In this document: in pieces, positions 50,535 through 59,994 of the stretch
Position numbering within the stretch: the first letter of the stretch is position 1
Layout of the letters: each line of letters opens with the position of its first letter
NCBI RefSeq assembly: GCF_000235485.1
Contig: NZ_JH378888.1
Coordinates: 433,491 to 497,490, forward strand
Source: Streptococcus sp. oral taxon 058 str. F0407
GTDB taxonomy: Bacteria; Bacillota; Bacilli; Lactobacillales; Streptococcaceae
Direction of reading: 5' to 3'
DNA: 64,000 bases
Program-made: the position numbers and the translations under genes
The notes under the pieces: model-generated
What the model was told of the DNA's origin: nothing
The model's database searches: none
What the model saw: the letters and a program-made list of their open reading frames with translations, nothing else

Positions 50535-52193
50535 TTAGTCTTCTTCAACCATGACTTTATCAGCCAGAAATTCAAATCCTTCTGGAATCAGACTCTCTTC
50601 TTCCACCTCTTGATCAGCTTGAGGAGACTTGTTTTTAGCTGAAAATGCTGCTCGAACTTCTTTCCATTCCTCTAGGGAAATAGCCAGAATCTCAGGTGAA
50701 AATCCAGCTGCTTGGCTGAGAATATTGCCGAACATGGTATTGAGGTTATCACGTTTCATGGTTTGACCAGCATTGAAATTAGACTCAAAGGCTAAAATAG
50801 CATGGTGTTCATTGGCCGCAACTGGCTGAGAACCTACAAGAAGAGCCTTATCAGGTCCAGCTAAACTTTCAATCACTTCTCCCCACGCATTCTGGAGGCG
50901 AATCAAGTTTTGTCGTGCCAAAACAGGATTTTCGACAGCTTCTTGCAGGATAGACTGAACTTTGTTGCGATCCACTCGATAGACTGTCTTGGAAGGGGCT
51001 GGACGACTAGGAACTGCCGCAGCTGGTTTAGGAGCTGTGCCCACATTGGCAAGTTCTTGTTTGAGACGGGCGACTTCCTGTCTCAGTGCAGAAATTTCAC
51101 TTTCAACAGCTCCTGAAAGCACAGATTCAGGTTTGATTTCCGCTAAACGAATGGTCATCATCTCAGCGTAAATCTTAGGTTGCAGGCTGGCCTTCATATC
51201 TGCTAGACTCACTGTCGCTAGACGAATCATTTCAAAGAGACTTTCCTGAGAAAGAGCTAGATTGTCCATAAAAACTGGACTATGATGAGTATTTTCGCCA
51301 CCTGTCTGAACAACCAGTAAATCACGCAAATACTGCAAGAGATCCGTCACAAACCGAGTCATGCTCTTGCCATTTTCAAACAAAAGATTCAAAGCATCAA
51401 GAGCTTTTGGAACATCCTGTTGGGACAAGGCCGCCACATAGTCATCTAGAGCTGATAGACTAATAGTGCCTGTAATCTCCTCAGAAATAGCTGTAGTTAA
51501 AGCATTCCCTTGAGTCAAACTTAAGGCCTGATCCAGAATAGACAAGGCATCCCGCATCCCACCTTCAGCTCGTCTAGCAATGATTTCTACTGCCTCTGGT
51601 TCAGAACTGATATTTTCTTTTTCTAAAATATGATAAATATGAGCCATGATATCTTGCGTTCGAATCGATTTAAACTCAAAACGTTGAACACGAGATAAAA
51701 TCGTCGCAGGAATCTTGTGCAATTCAGTGGTTGCCAAAATAAAGACAACATTCTGAGTTGGTTCTTCAAGGGTCTTCAAAAGCGCATTAAAGGCTCCCGT
51801 AGACAGCATATGAACCTCGTCGATAATGTAGACCTTATAACGAGCCAAGCTTGGAGCATAGGTAGATTTATCACGAATTTCACGAATTTCATCAACACCA
51901 TTGTTCGAAGCCGCATCCATTTCGATAACATCTTCTAGGCTACCTTCTGTCACTGCCTGACAGATATAACAGTTATTACATGGTTCTCCATCCACTTGGT
52001 TTGGGCAGTTCATGGCCTTAGCAAAAATCTTGGCGACACTGGTTTTCCCAGTTCCACGAGGTCCTGAGAAAAGATAAGCGTGACTAATTTTTTCCTGCTC
52101 AACTGCTTGTTTTAGGGTTTTAGCCACAACCTCTTGCCCTACTAGTTGTGAGAAAGTCTGACTTCTATATTTTCGATAAAGTGCTTGATACAT
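50535..52193 (-). CDS. dnaX: DNA polymerase III tau/gamma subunit
   Basis: Clamp-loader ATPase. 552 residues. Walker A GPRGTGKTSVAKIFAKAMNC (about 44-63), the zinc-finger cysteines CPNQVDGEPCNNCYIC, Walker B IIDEVHMLS, sensor 1 ATTELHKIPATILSR. C-terminal tau part after about 370 is variable. The stop-start overlap with the GAF gene (52193) is one base, so they are coupled. Confidence 0.95.
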   Translation of the reverse strand: MYQALYRKYRSQTFSQLVGQEVVAKTLKQAVEQEKISHAYLFSGPRGTGKTSVAKIFAKAMNCPNQVDGEPCNNCYICQAVTEGSLEDVIEMDAASNNGVDEIREIRDKSTYAPSLARYKVYIIDEVHMLSTGAFNALLKTLEEPTQNVVFILATTELHKIPATILSRVQRFEFKSIRTQDIMAHIYHILEKENISSEPEAVEIIARRAEGGMRDALSILDQALSLTQGNALTTAISEEITGTISLSALDDYVAALSQQDVPKALDALNLLFENGKSMTRFVTDLLQYLRDLLVVQTGGENTHHSPVFMDNLALSQESLFEMIRLATVSLADMKASLQPKIYAEMMTIRLAEIKPESVLSGAVESEISALRQEVARLKQELANVGTAPKPAAAVPSRPAPSKTVYRVDRNKVQSILQEAVENPVLARQNLIRLQNAWGEVIESLAGPDKALLVGSQPVAANEHHAILAFESNFNAGQTMKRDNLNTMFGNILSQAAGFSPEILAISLEEWKEVRAAFSAKNKSPQADQEVEEESLIPEGFEFLADKVMVEED

Positions 52194-52690
52194 TAGGCTT
52201 TCTCCTCAAACATCGTAAAGTCCCATTCTGTCTTCTCAAGCAAAATAGCGACAAATTGTTCCAAGTAATCACGATCAATAGCATTGTAATCATCGATAAG
52301 AGAAGAATCCAAGTCTAAGACTCCGACTAATCTTCCATTCTTGAGCATAGGGACTACGATTTCACTCTTGGCATGACCATCACAAGAAATGTAGTTTGGA
52401 TAGGTGCTCACATCCCCTACTAAAACAGTCTCCTGAAACTCAGCAGCTTCTCCACACACGCCTTTTCCAAGTGGGATACGAATGCAAGAAACACCACCCT
52501 GAAAAGGACCTAGTACCAACTCATTTCCATCAAACAGATAAAAACCTGAAAATACAGTATTCGGAAAGCGAGATTTTAGGAGGGCACTAGCATTTGAAAG
52601 ATTGGCAAGAACATTGGTCTCACCTTCTAGTAAATAAGAGAGTTCCTCATTTAACAGTTGATATTGTGATTGTTTTTCTGAATCTAACAT
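52193..52690 (-). CDS. Free methionine-(R)-sulfoxide reductase (GAF domain)
   Basis: The 165-residue GAF protein has the fRMsr cysteines in [19 protein letters not shown] (about 83-101) and [15 protein letters not shown] (about 118-132). It reduces oxidised free methionine with thioredoxin. No ribosome site is seen; the -10 lies six bases before the ATG (leaderless candidate). Its stop overlaps the dnaX start. Confidence 0.9.
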   Translation of the reverse strand: MLDSEKQSQYQLLNEELSYLLEGETNVLANLSNASALLKSRFPNTVFSGFYLFDGNELVLGPFQGGVSCIRIPLGKGVCGEAAEFQETVLVGDVSTYPNYISCDGHAKSEIVVPMLKNGRLVGVLDLDSSLIDDYNAIDRDYLEQFVAILLEKTEWDFTMFEEKA

Positions 52691-52696
52691 AGAACT

Positions 52697-52705
52697 ATTA
52701 TATCA
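52697..52705 (-). promoter_or_regulatory. Extended -10 six bases before the methionine sulfoxide reductase start
   Basis: Minus strand TGATATAAT, hexamer 52697-52702, then AGTTCT and the ATG at 52690; probable leaderless transcript. Confidence 0.6.
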
Positions 52706-52726
52706 AAAATGAGAAAGAGACAAAAG

Positions 52727-52756
52727 AAAAATCCCTTGTTTTAAACAAAGGATTTT
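52727..52756 (-). terminator. rpsA terminator
   Basis: AAAATCC(C)TTGTTT/AAACAA(A)GGATTTT, 17 bases past the rpsA stop, followed by T-rich sequence on the minus strand. Confidence 0.75.
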
Positions 52757-52772
52757 GCGATTATCAATTTGA

Positions 52773-53975
52773 TTAAAGTTCGATATCACCGAACAAGTCA
52801 GCCATTGAGAATCCTGTTTGTGTTTCTGGAAGTTCGAAATCACGTTTTTCTTGACGTTTTGGACGACGAGGACGAGCAGCACGTTTCTCTTCTTTTTGTC
52901 CTTCTTCTTGAGCTGGACGTTCTTCAAGAGCTTTGATAGAAAGTGAAACACGTTCTGCATCAGCGTTAACATCAAGGACTTTAACAGTAACTTCCTGACC
53001 AACAGTAAGAGCTTCTTTTGGATTTTCGATACGTTTGTGTGAAATTTGTGATACGTGAACAAGTCCATCGATACCTGGCAATACTTCAACAAATGCACCG
53101 AAGTCAGTCAAACGTTTAACTGTTCCTTCTACTACATCACCTTTAGCCAATTTTTGCTCAACGCCATCCCATGGTCCAGGTGTTGTTGCTTTAAGTGAAA
53201 GGGATACGCGTCCTTCTTCTTCGTTAAGATCAAGGATCTTCACTTCGATTTCTTCACCAACAGTTACAACAGATTTAGGTGAAACGTTACGTTCATGTGA
53301 CAATTCAGTCAAGTGAACCAATCCGTCAACACCACCAAGGTCGATGAAAGCACCGAAGCTTGTGATACGAGCAACTTTACCAGTTACTACATCACCAACA
53401 GCCAATTTACCGAATACTTCAGCACGAGCTGCTGCAGTAGCTGCTTCAACAACTTCACGACGTGAAAGGATGAAGCGGTTTTCTTTAGGATCAACTTCTT
53501 TGATTTTAGCATCAAATTCTTGACCTACGAAACGCTCAGTGTTACGTACGAAACGAGTATCCAACATTGAAGCTGGGATAAATCCACGAACACCTTCAAA
53601 TTCTACTGAAAGTCCACCTTTAACAGCACGAGTTCCTTTAACAGTAACAACTTCTTCTTCGCGTCCAACAAGTTTGTCCCATGCTTTGCGAGCTTCAAGG
53701 CGTTTTTTAGATACAAGGTATGTAACTGTATCAGTATCTTTACCAACTACTTGACGAAGTACAAGAACATCCAATACTTCTCCTACTTTAACAAAGTCAT
53801 TGATATCTGCATCGCGATCGTTTGTCAATTCGCGAAGAGTCAAGACACCTTCAACACCAGTCCCAGAGATTGCAACGTTAGCTTGAGTCGCATCAACTGT
53901 CAATACTTCAGCACTAACAACATCACCAGGCTCAACTTGGCTAACGCTATTTAGCAAATCTTCAAATTCGTTCAT
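52773..53975 (-). CDS. rpsA: 30S ribosomal protein S1
   Basis: The 400-residue protein has four S1 RNA-binding repeats (about 15-85, 105-172, 192-262, 277-347); repeats 3 and 4 carry GAFIDLGGVDGLVHLTELS and GAFVEVLPGIDGLVHVSQIS. Firmicute S1 has four rather than six. The C-terminal tail is Lys/Arg/Glu-rich and ends FGDIEL. GGAGG ribosome site. Confidence 0.96.
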   Translation of the reverse strand: MNEFEDLLNSVSQVEPGDVVSAEVLTVDATQANVAISGTGVEGVLTLRELTNDRDADINDFVKVGEVLDVLVLRQVVGKDTDTVTYLVSKKRLEARKAWDKLVGREEEVVTVKGTRAVKGGLSVEFEGVRGFIPASMLDTRFVRNTERFVGQEFDAKIKEVDPKENRFILSRREVVEAATAAARAEVFGKLAVGDVVTGKVARITSFGAFIDLGGVDGLVHLTELSHERNVSPKSVVTVGEEIEVKILDLNEEEGRVSLSLKATTPGPWDGVEQKLAKGDVVEGTVKRLTDFGAFVEVLPGIDGLVHVSQISHKRIENPKEALTVGQEVTVKVLDVNADAERVSLSIKALEERPAQEEGQKEEKRAARPRRPKRQEKRDFELPETQTGFSMADLFGDIEL

Positions 53976-54016
53976 CTAAAAAATCCTCCAACAATCAAGT
54001 CTTTTCCAAAACTTGA

Positions 54017-54045
54017 CATACTTATAATTTTTTTCCTAAGCACCC
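54017..54045 (-). promoter_or_regulatory. Possible rpsA promoter and leader hairpin
   Basis: Minus strand: TTGCGG, 17-base spacer, TATAAG, about 50 bases before rpsA. The leader contains a TCAAG/CTTGA hairpin. A moderate match; other promoters may be used. Confidence 0.35.
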
Positions 54046-54138
54046 GCAAGAACATGTTCGTTTTGTTCATGTCTTTCAATATAAAAATAAAATACCCTAA
54101 GATATTTTTCTTTTTATCTTGAATTTATTACCTAAGAA

Positions 54139-54210
54139 CTGGGGTAGCTGGATTCGAACCAACGCATGAGGGAGTCAAAGTCCCTTGCCTTACCGCTTGG
54201 CTATACCCCA
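54139..54210 (-). tRNA. tRNA-Gln (anticodon TTG)
   Basis: 72 bases. Acceptor TGGGGTA/TACCCCA with G discriminator, anticodon stem AGGGA/TCCCT with loop CTTTGAC (anticodon TTG), T-loop TTCGAAT. It follows tRNA-Tyr by 9 bases. Confidence 0.95.
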
Positions 54211-54219
54211 ATGATGAGA

Positions 54220-54300
54220 TGGAGAGAGAGGGATTCGAACCCCCGAACCCGAAGGAGCGGATTTACAGTCCGCCGCGTTTAGCCTCTTCGCTATCTCTCC
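54220..54300 (-). tRNA. tRNA-Tyr (anticodon GTA)
   Basis: 81 bases with the long variable arm of class II tRNAs. Acceptor GGAGAGA/TCTCTCC with A discriminator, anticodon GTA in ACTGTAAAT, T-loop TTCGAAT. It is cotranscribed with tRNA-Gln. Confidence 0.95.
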
Positions 54301-54349
54301 AATGCTTAACGAAAACTATTATATCATGAAATTTTCAAAAAAACAAGCA

Positions 54350-54580
54350 TTATTTTGTTAAATTATAGTTTTCAATCAAAATTTCCACAGCTTTTTCAAG
54401 TTTTTTATAAAAACTATCGACATTTCCATTCTTTATGATGGCAAATTGACTATCTAATTCGGCAATTTCACCAATAACCTTTTTCCCGATCGTCAAAACG
54501 TAACCTTCATAACTGTCTTTTCCAACAGTCACTTTTGCATCTGTTAATTGAATTTCAATTTTCTTATCTTTTTTACTCAT
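54350..54580 (-). CDS. DUF2969-family protein
   Basis: The 76-residue protein starts MSKKDKKIEIQL and has the family core GYVLTIGKKVIGEIAELDSQFAIIKNG; function unknown. Start supported by AGAGG. Confidence 0.8.
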   Translation of the reverse strand: MSKKDKKIEIQLTDAKVTVGKDSYEGYVLTIGKKVIGEIAELDSQFAIIKNGNVDSFYKKLEKAVEILIENYNLTK

Positions 54581-54604
54581 ACTTTACCTCTTTTCACTTT
54601 TTCT

Positions 54605-54633
54605 ATTGTACAGGAAAATGCTCAAACTAGCAA
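54605..54633 (-). promoter_or_regulatory. DUF2969 gene promoter
   Basis: Minus strand: TTGCTA, 17-base spacer, TACAAT (54605-54610). Confidence 0.5.
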
Positions 54634-54635
54634 GA

Positions 54636-54678
54636 AAAAACTCCATTTCAGCCATTATAACTGCTATGGAGTTTCTCT
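54636..54678 (-). terminator. ilvE terminator
   Basis: Minus strand AAACTCCAT/ATGGAGTTT with a 19-base loop, followed by six Ts. Confidence 0.65.
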
Positions 54679-54692
54679 TTGCTTCATGTCGT

Positions 54693-55715
54693 CTAGTCCA
54701 CTTTGACAATCCATCCTTCAGGTGCTTCAACATCACCGAATTGGATACCGGTCAATTCATCATAGAGCTTACGTGTTACAGGACCTACTTCTGTTTCACT
54801 ATAGAAAACATGGAAATCGTCGCCGTGTTGGATTCCCCCAATTGGGGAGATAACTGCTGCTGTTCCACAAGCACCTGCCTCAACAAAACGATCCAAATTG
54901 TCAATCGGAACATCACCTTCGATCGGTGTCAAGCCCAAGCGGTGTTCTGCCAAGTAGAGCAACGAGTACTTGGTAATAGATGGCAAGATAGAGGGGCTTA
55001 AAGGTGTAACAAATTCATTGTCAGCCGTGATTCCAAAGAAGTTAGCTGAACCGACTTCTTCAATCTTTGTATGTGTTGAAGGATCTAGGTAGATAACATC
55101 TGAGAAATGACGTGATTTTGCCATTTTACCTGGTAGAAGACTGGCAGCGTAGTTTCCACCTACCTTGGCCGCACCCGTACCATTTGGTGCTGCACGGTCG
55201 TATTCATCCTGAATCAAGAAATTAGTTGGAACCAAACCACCTTTAAAGTAATTACCAACTGGCATAGCAAAGATGGTGAAAATGTATTCCTCTGCTGGTT
55301 TTACCCCGATGATATCTCCGACACCAATCAAAAGAGGACGGAGATAGAGGGTTCCACCTGTTCCGTATGGTGGTACGTATTCTTCATTTGCTCGGACAAC
55401 TGCCTTACAAGCTTCTACAAACATTTCTGTCGGAACTTGGGGCATCAAGAGACGGTCACAGGTACGTTGCAGACGCTTGGCATTTTCATCAGGACGGAAA
55501 AGTTGGATACTGCCATCCTTCGTACGATAGGCTTTCAATCCCTCAAATGCTTGCTGTCCATAGTGGAGACTTGGAGAAGACTCTGAAATATGCAAAGTCG
55601 CATCCTCTGTCAACTCTCCTTGATCCCATTGATCATTTTTATAATGAGCGATATAACGGTAAGGTAATTTCATATAAGAAAATCCAAGGTTTTCCCAATC
55701 AATTGCAACTGTCAT
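54693..55715 (-). CDS. ilvE: Branched-chain amino acid aminotransferase
   Basis: Last step of Leu, Ile and Val synthesis. 340 residues from the ATG at 55715 (AAAGGAG). The PLP lysine is in GAAKVGGNYAAS, with the pocket motif EVGSANFFGI and GACGTAAVISPI near the end. It completes the leucine pathway begun by leuABCD. Confidence 0.96.
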   Translation of the reverse strand: MTVAIDWENLGFSYMKLPYRYIAHYKNDQWDQGELTEDATLHISESSPSLHYGQQAFEGLKAYRTKDGSIQLFRPDENAKRLQRTCDRLLMPQVPTEMFVEACKAVVRANEEYVPPYGTGGTLYLRPLLIGVGDIIGVKPAEEYIFTIFAMPVGNYFKGGLVPTNFLIQDEYDRAAPNGTGAAKVGGNYAASLLPGKMAKSRHFSDVIYLDPSTHTKIEEVGSANFFGITADNEFVTPLSPSILPSITKYSLLYLAEHRLGLTPIEGDVPIDNLDRFVEAGACGTAAVISPIGGIQHGDDFHVFYSETEVGPVTRKLYDELTGIQFGDVEAPEGWIVKVD

Positions 55716-55814
55716 GTGTTTCTCCTTTATACTATTCAAACTATGTGTTCTATTCTACACTTTTCTAGTAAAATTTCAAGTATTATTTGTAATTTTCTGA
55801 AAATTTTCTCGACA

Positions 55815-55848
55815 AAAAGAAATCAGTCACTTGGACTGATTCTTTTTA
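55815..55848 (-). terminator. parC terminator
   Basis: AATCAGTC/GACTGATT with T-run on the minus strand, directly past the parC stop. Confidence 0.75.
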
Positions 55849-58326
55849 TGGATTTTCTTTCCCTTCTTTAAAGACTTCTTTGAGGTAAGCATCGAAAACT
55901 TCTTCATCTGAAATGGTGTCTGAAATAAAGCTTCCATTGCTAGTGCGTTCTGACAAGTTTAAATCTTGCAATCGGCTTTCATAAATTGTTCCCTTGTTAG
56001 ATTGGACAAGCAGTGTTTGGTCGTTCTCTTCCACTTCTGTACTGAAGAGATCACCGATGAAGCTTTGTTCTGCAACTGCTCCTGCCAAGAAGACACGATG
56101 CGGTTTGTTTTTCAACTCACGCAAGACTTGTAGACCTCGTTTGGCACGGCTAGTTGCTGGAATTTCGTCAATAGAAACACGTTTTAAACTACCACGTTGG
56201 GTCAAGAGGTAGAAGGATGAGGTGTTACAGATAAAGGCTGCCTGAAGCACATCATCTGCTTTCAGGTTCATGGCCTTGACACCTGCTGCCTTGGCACCAA
56301 CAACTGGTACCTCTTCGATATTGAAACGAAGGGCATAACCATTTTGGCTAATCAAAAGAACATCATCTAGTTTAATCGGAGCCACTGCTACAATCTGGTC
56401 TGTCTCGTCTTTGAGCTTAGCATATTTGACAGACTTAGACCTGTAGGTCCGCCATGGAGTGAACTCTTTGCGTTCTACCCGTTTGATTTGACCAAGACGA
56501 GTTGCAGCAAAGTAGGTTGTCGCATCCTCAAACTGATCCACTACTTCAACATAAAGGATTTCTTCGTTAGTTTCGAAATTTGTAATAGTCTGGCTCAGAT
56601 GCTCTCCGATATCCTTCCAGCGAATATCTGCCAACTCATGGATTGGTCGATAAATGACATTCCCAAGAGTTGTGAACATCAAGAGGTGCTGGGTTGTCTT
56701 GGCAGATTGTACAAAAATCAAACGATCATCATCACGTTTGCCAATTTCTTCCAGAGTGGAAGCTGCGAAGGAACGTGGGCTGGTACGCTTGATGTAACCA
56801 GCTTTGGTCACGCTAACATAGGTGTCTTCCTCGGCAATCAAACTAGCTGTATCAATCTCGATGACTTTTGCCGTATCTTCTAAAGAACTCAAACGAGGAG
56901 TCGCAAATTTCTTCTTGACCTCACGAAGCTCTTTCTTCATGAGATTGTACATGGTCCGCTCATCACCGATAATCGCTGCAAGCATGGCAATTTTCTCACG
57001 AAGTTCTGCTTCTTCTTCCTGCAAGACAACCACATCGGTATTGGTCAAACGATACAGTTGCAAGGTAACGATAGCCTCAGCCTGCTCCTCTGTGAATTCA
57101 TAGCTGACCTTGAGATTTTCCTTAGCGTCAGCCTTATTCTCAGAAGCACGGATAAGAGCAATGACTTCATCCAAAATCGAAATCACGCGAATCAAACCTT
57201 CGACGATATGGAGACGTTTCTCAGCCTTTTCCTTGTCAAAGCGGGAACGCGCCAAAATCACTTCACGACGATGGGCAATGTAGCTAGACAAGATTGGAAC
57301 AATCCCGACCTGACGAGGTGTGAAATTGTCAATCGCCACCATGTTAAAGTTGTAGTTGATTTGAAGGTCAGTATATTTGAATAGATAGTTAAGAACCAGC
57401 TCCGTATTAGCGTCTTTTTTGAGCTCAATAGCGATTCGAAGACCGTCACGGTCAGATTCGTCCCGAACCTCAGCAATCCCTGCCACCTTGTTATTGACAC
57501 GAACATCATCGATTTTCTTAACCAGGTTGGCTTTATTGATTTCATAAGGAATCTCAGTGATAACGATTTGTTCCTTACCACCTTTTAGCTTTTCAATCTC
57601 AGTCTTTGAACGAACGACCACGCGCCCTTTCCCAGTTTCATAGGCTTTCTTGATTTCATCACGACCCTGAATAATCCCCCCTGTTGGGAAATCTGGTCCA
57701 GGCAAGAATTCCATGAGTTTATCCACCTTGGCAGTTGGGTGGTCAATCATGTAAACCGTCGCATCAATAACCTCAGCTAAATTATGGGGAGGAATGTCTG
57801 TGGCATAACCAGCTGAAATCCCAGTCGAACCATTGACTAGAAGGTTTGGAAAGGCTGCTGGTAAGACAGTTGGCTCTTTCTCGGTATCGTCAAAGTTCCA
57901 AGCAAAGGGAACTGTCTTTTTCTCGATATCTTGAAGAAGGTAACCAGCAATCTCAGACAAACGCGCCTCGGTATAACGCATTGCCGCAGGCGGATCTCCA
58001 TCCATAGAACCGTTATTACCGTGCATTTCAACTAGAATCTCACGGTTCTTCCAGTCCTGTGACATACGAACCATGGCATCATAGATAGAACTATCACCGT
58101 GTGGGTGGAAATTCCCCATGATGTTCCCGACAGACTTGGCAGACTTACGGTAACTCTTGTCAAAAGTATTGCCATCCTTATTCATCGAATAAAGAATGCG
58201 ACGCTGAACCGGCTTCAATCCATCACGAATATCTGGCAAAGCCCGGTCTTGAATGATGTATTTGGAGTAGCGACCAAAGCGCTCTCCCATGATGTCCTCC
58301 AGGGACATATTTTGAATGTTACTCAT
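55846..58326 (-). CDS. parC: Topoisomerase IV subunit A
   Basis: Decatenase subunit. 826 residues. Catalytic Tyr118 in AAMRYTEARLS. Quinolone region [13 protein letters not shown] has wild-type Ser79 and Asp83, and Lys137 is present. Residue 91 is Asp (SQDWKN). The Gyr A-like C-terminal domain follows. parE is two genes upstream. No clear ribosome site at the ATG. Confidence 0.97.
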   Translation of the reverse strand: MSNIQNMSLEDIMGERFGRYSKYIIQDRALPDIRDGLKPVQRRILYSMNKDGNTFDKSYRKSAKSVGNIMGNFHPHGDSSIYDAMVRMSQDWKNREILVEMHGNNGSMDGDPPAAMRYTEARLSEIAGYLLQDIEKKTVPFAWNFDDTEKEPTVLPAAFPNLLVNGSTGISAGYATDIPPHNLAEVIDATVYMIDHPTAKVDKLMEFLPGPDFPTGGIIQGRDEIKKAYETGKGRVVVRSKTEIEKLKGGKEQIVITEIPYEINKANLVKKIDDVRVNNKVAGIAEVRDESDRDGLRIAIELKKDANTELVLNYLFKYTDLQINYNFNMVAIDNFTPRQVGIVPILSSYIAHRREVILARSRFDKEKAEKRLHIVEGLIRVISILDEVIALIRASENKADAKENLKVSYEFTEEQAEAIVTLQLYRLTNTDVVVLQEEEAELREKIAMLAAIIGDERTMYNLMKKELREVKKKFATPRLSSLEDTAKVIEIDTASLIAEEDTYVSVTKAGYIKRTSPRSFAASTLEEIGKRDDDRLIFVQSAKTTQHLLMFTTLGNVIYRPIHELADIRWKDIGEHLSQTITNFETNEEILYVEVVDQFEDATTYFAATRLGQIKRVERKEFTPWRTYRSKSVKYAKLKDETDQIVAVAPIKLDDVLLISQNGYALRFNIEEVPVVGAKAAGVKAMNLKADDVLQAAFICNTSSFYLLTQRGSLKRVSIDEIPATSRAKRGLQVLRELKNKPHRVFLAGAVAEQSFIGDLFSTEVEENDQTLLVQSNKGTIYESRLQDLNLSERTSNGSFISDTISDEEVFDAYLKEVFKEGKENP

Positions 58327-58518
58327 ATAGGATACAGAGCCCGTAAAATATCAAGTGAAAATAGAAAATTCTTGAAGTAAGCAAGTTCACCAGAGAATTT
58401 ATCTTTTTCACACAGCATTTAGGGCGTGTTCAACTCCTTTCAAAGAATGTAGAGTAGGTTTTAAATAGAGAAAAGATGAAAGGTCTAGGGATTTTAGTTT
58501 CTCATAACTAACTGTTAT

Positions 58519-59034
58519 CTATTCTTCTAGCCATTTTTCATAGGAAATAGCGTAGGCTTTAAATCCCTTGCGCTCATAAATGCACTTTGCACTATCATTC
58601 CACGAGTAAGCATGAAGTTTAACACGCTGGATATTAGTTCTCTTCAGCCACTCCATACAGTCATCCAACAACATATGCCCAATTCCTTTCCCTCTAACAG
58701 AGGCGCTGACAAACAGTTCATCAATCAGTCCTATTTGACCTGTTCCATTATCCGCAGTTGCGTCTTCATCATACACCCTTGCCAAGCCATAACCTACAAT
58801 ATCTTGATGATATTCAGCTAAAATAATGTGTGTTCGTCCATCATATCTATTTTCAAATGTTTTTAGTGCCTGGCTTTTAATAGCTTCAAGAACCTGCGAA
58901 TAATCATCGTATGTTGATTTTTCATCATGGTGTTGCCTGTTGAATCGGCTTAGAGCAGATGTCAGTTCGACAAAAATTTCTTTATCATTTTCGCGTGCTT
59001 CACGAAGTGTAATGGACTATTTGTTATGCTTCAT
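58519..59034 (-). pseudogene. GNAT acetyltransferase gene with a stop at codon 6
   Basis: From an ATG at 59034 with an AAAGG ribosome site the frame reads MKHNK-stop-SITLREARENDKEIF and then remains open to 58519 (about 165 codons). The C-terminal half has the GNAT core: ELFVSASVRGKGIGHMLL (motif A, acetyl-CoA loop RGKGIG) and LHAYSWNDSAKCIYERKGFKAY. The TAG at 59017-59019 could arise from CAG (Gln) by one change. The rest shows no damage, so the mutation looks recent. The 88-residue frame starting at a TTG is unlikely to be made as such. Confidence 0.8.
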
Positions 59035-59113
59035 GACTGATTGCCTTTCTCTTTTGTAATAGCTAGCTGAAATAGTGTATGAGACCAGCGAACCTAAAGT
59101 TGCATAGCGAAAT

Positions 59114-59929
59114 TTAGAGTCTAAGTCTCTCTTTAGCGTACTGAATCATTTTTTCTGCAGTTTCTTTATCATAAGGAAAACCAGTCTTGAGAGAGAAGGC
59201 CTGCGCTTCTCTGTGGAAAAGTCTCATCGTAGCAAACAAAGACTGAGTGATTTTATCCCTACTTGAGAAATCAAGCAAATTCGAGAATTCCTTTTCTTTC
59301 TCAGCAGGCAAATAGTTAAAGAGATATTTATAGTTCTTGCCGATGTCGACCTTTCCCTTATCACTTGCTACCTGCCAAGCCAAGACCTTCAAGAGTTCTT
59401 GTTGGCAAATATCGTAGAGATGGTCGGTCGCGTAGATGAGCTGATTACGACAAATCCCTTTAACCACGTAGGCTGATACCCACCAAAATTCATTGCAGGC
59501 TTTTTCAAAATCTGTCTGACTAGCTGGACTTGTCCAGTAACGTTGAGGACTTGTAGTATAGGACTCAAACAAGCCTTTCTCATCTTTCAAAACTGTATAA
59601 TCGGCCTCACTATCCACCCACTCTTGAATGTGGTCTTTGGGGCAAAGGGTCAAATCTATCCGATTGCCATCTTCAAAGAGCATGAGATAAAGTCGACGGT
59701 TTCCCAGCACATTATACTGTTCAATCAGACGTTTGCCAAACTGGTCCAACCAAGAAAGGTCACTTGTCAGATTATCTAAGTCGTCCACGATATAAACAAC
59801 ATCATAGTCTTGAAATTCATCTTTTGGTGCTTTTGTATCCGTTCGTGAACCAGACATGGCGACAGTATCGACTTGGAGCGCTTTTGCAGTTTGAAAAATT
59901 AAATCAAACATTTCGGGTTCAGTTCTCAT
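59114..59929 (-). CDS. Aminoglycoside 6-adenylyltransferase-like protein (ANT(6)/AadE family)
   Basis: The 271-residue protein has the nucleotidyltransferase motif SGSRTDTKAPKDEFQDYDVVYIV (about 26-48), with metal-binding Asp residues, and the RIDLTLCP strand. The family inactivates streptomycin by adenylylation. Length and motifs fit the chromosomal streptococcal version; no mobile element flanks it directly. Resistance is not shown by sequence alone. Confidence 0.82.
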   Translation of the reverse strand: MRTEPEMFDLIFQTAKALQVDTVAMSGSRTDTKAPKDEFQDYDVVYIVDDLDNLTSDLSWLDQFGKRLIEQYNVLGNRRLYLMLFEDGNRIDLTLCPKDHIQEWVDSEADYTVLKDEKGLFESYTTSPQRYWTSPASQTDFEKACNEFWWVSAYVVKGICRNQLIYATDHLYDICQQELLKVLAWQVASDKGKVDIGKNYKYLFNYLPAEKEKEFSNLLDFSSRDKITQSLFATMRLFHREAQAFSLKTGFPYDKETAEKMIQYAKERLRL

Positions 59930-59994
59930 CTTTCACTCCTTCATCACTTAGAGCTGTTTGAAAATGGGTCAGGGATAGGAAGTCCCTCTTGCTT

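Noticed and set aside
58519..58785. Short 88-residue GNAT gene starting at TTG
   Set aside because: No ribosome site, and the upstream frame is the natural N-terminus of the same protein behind a nonsense codon.
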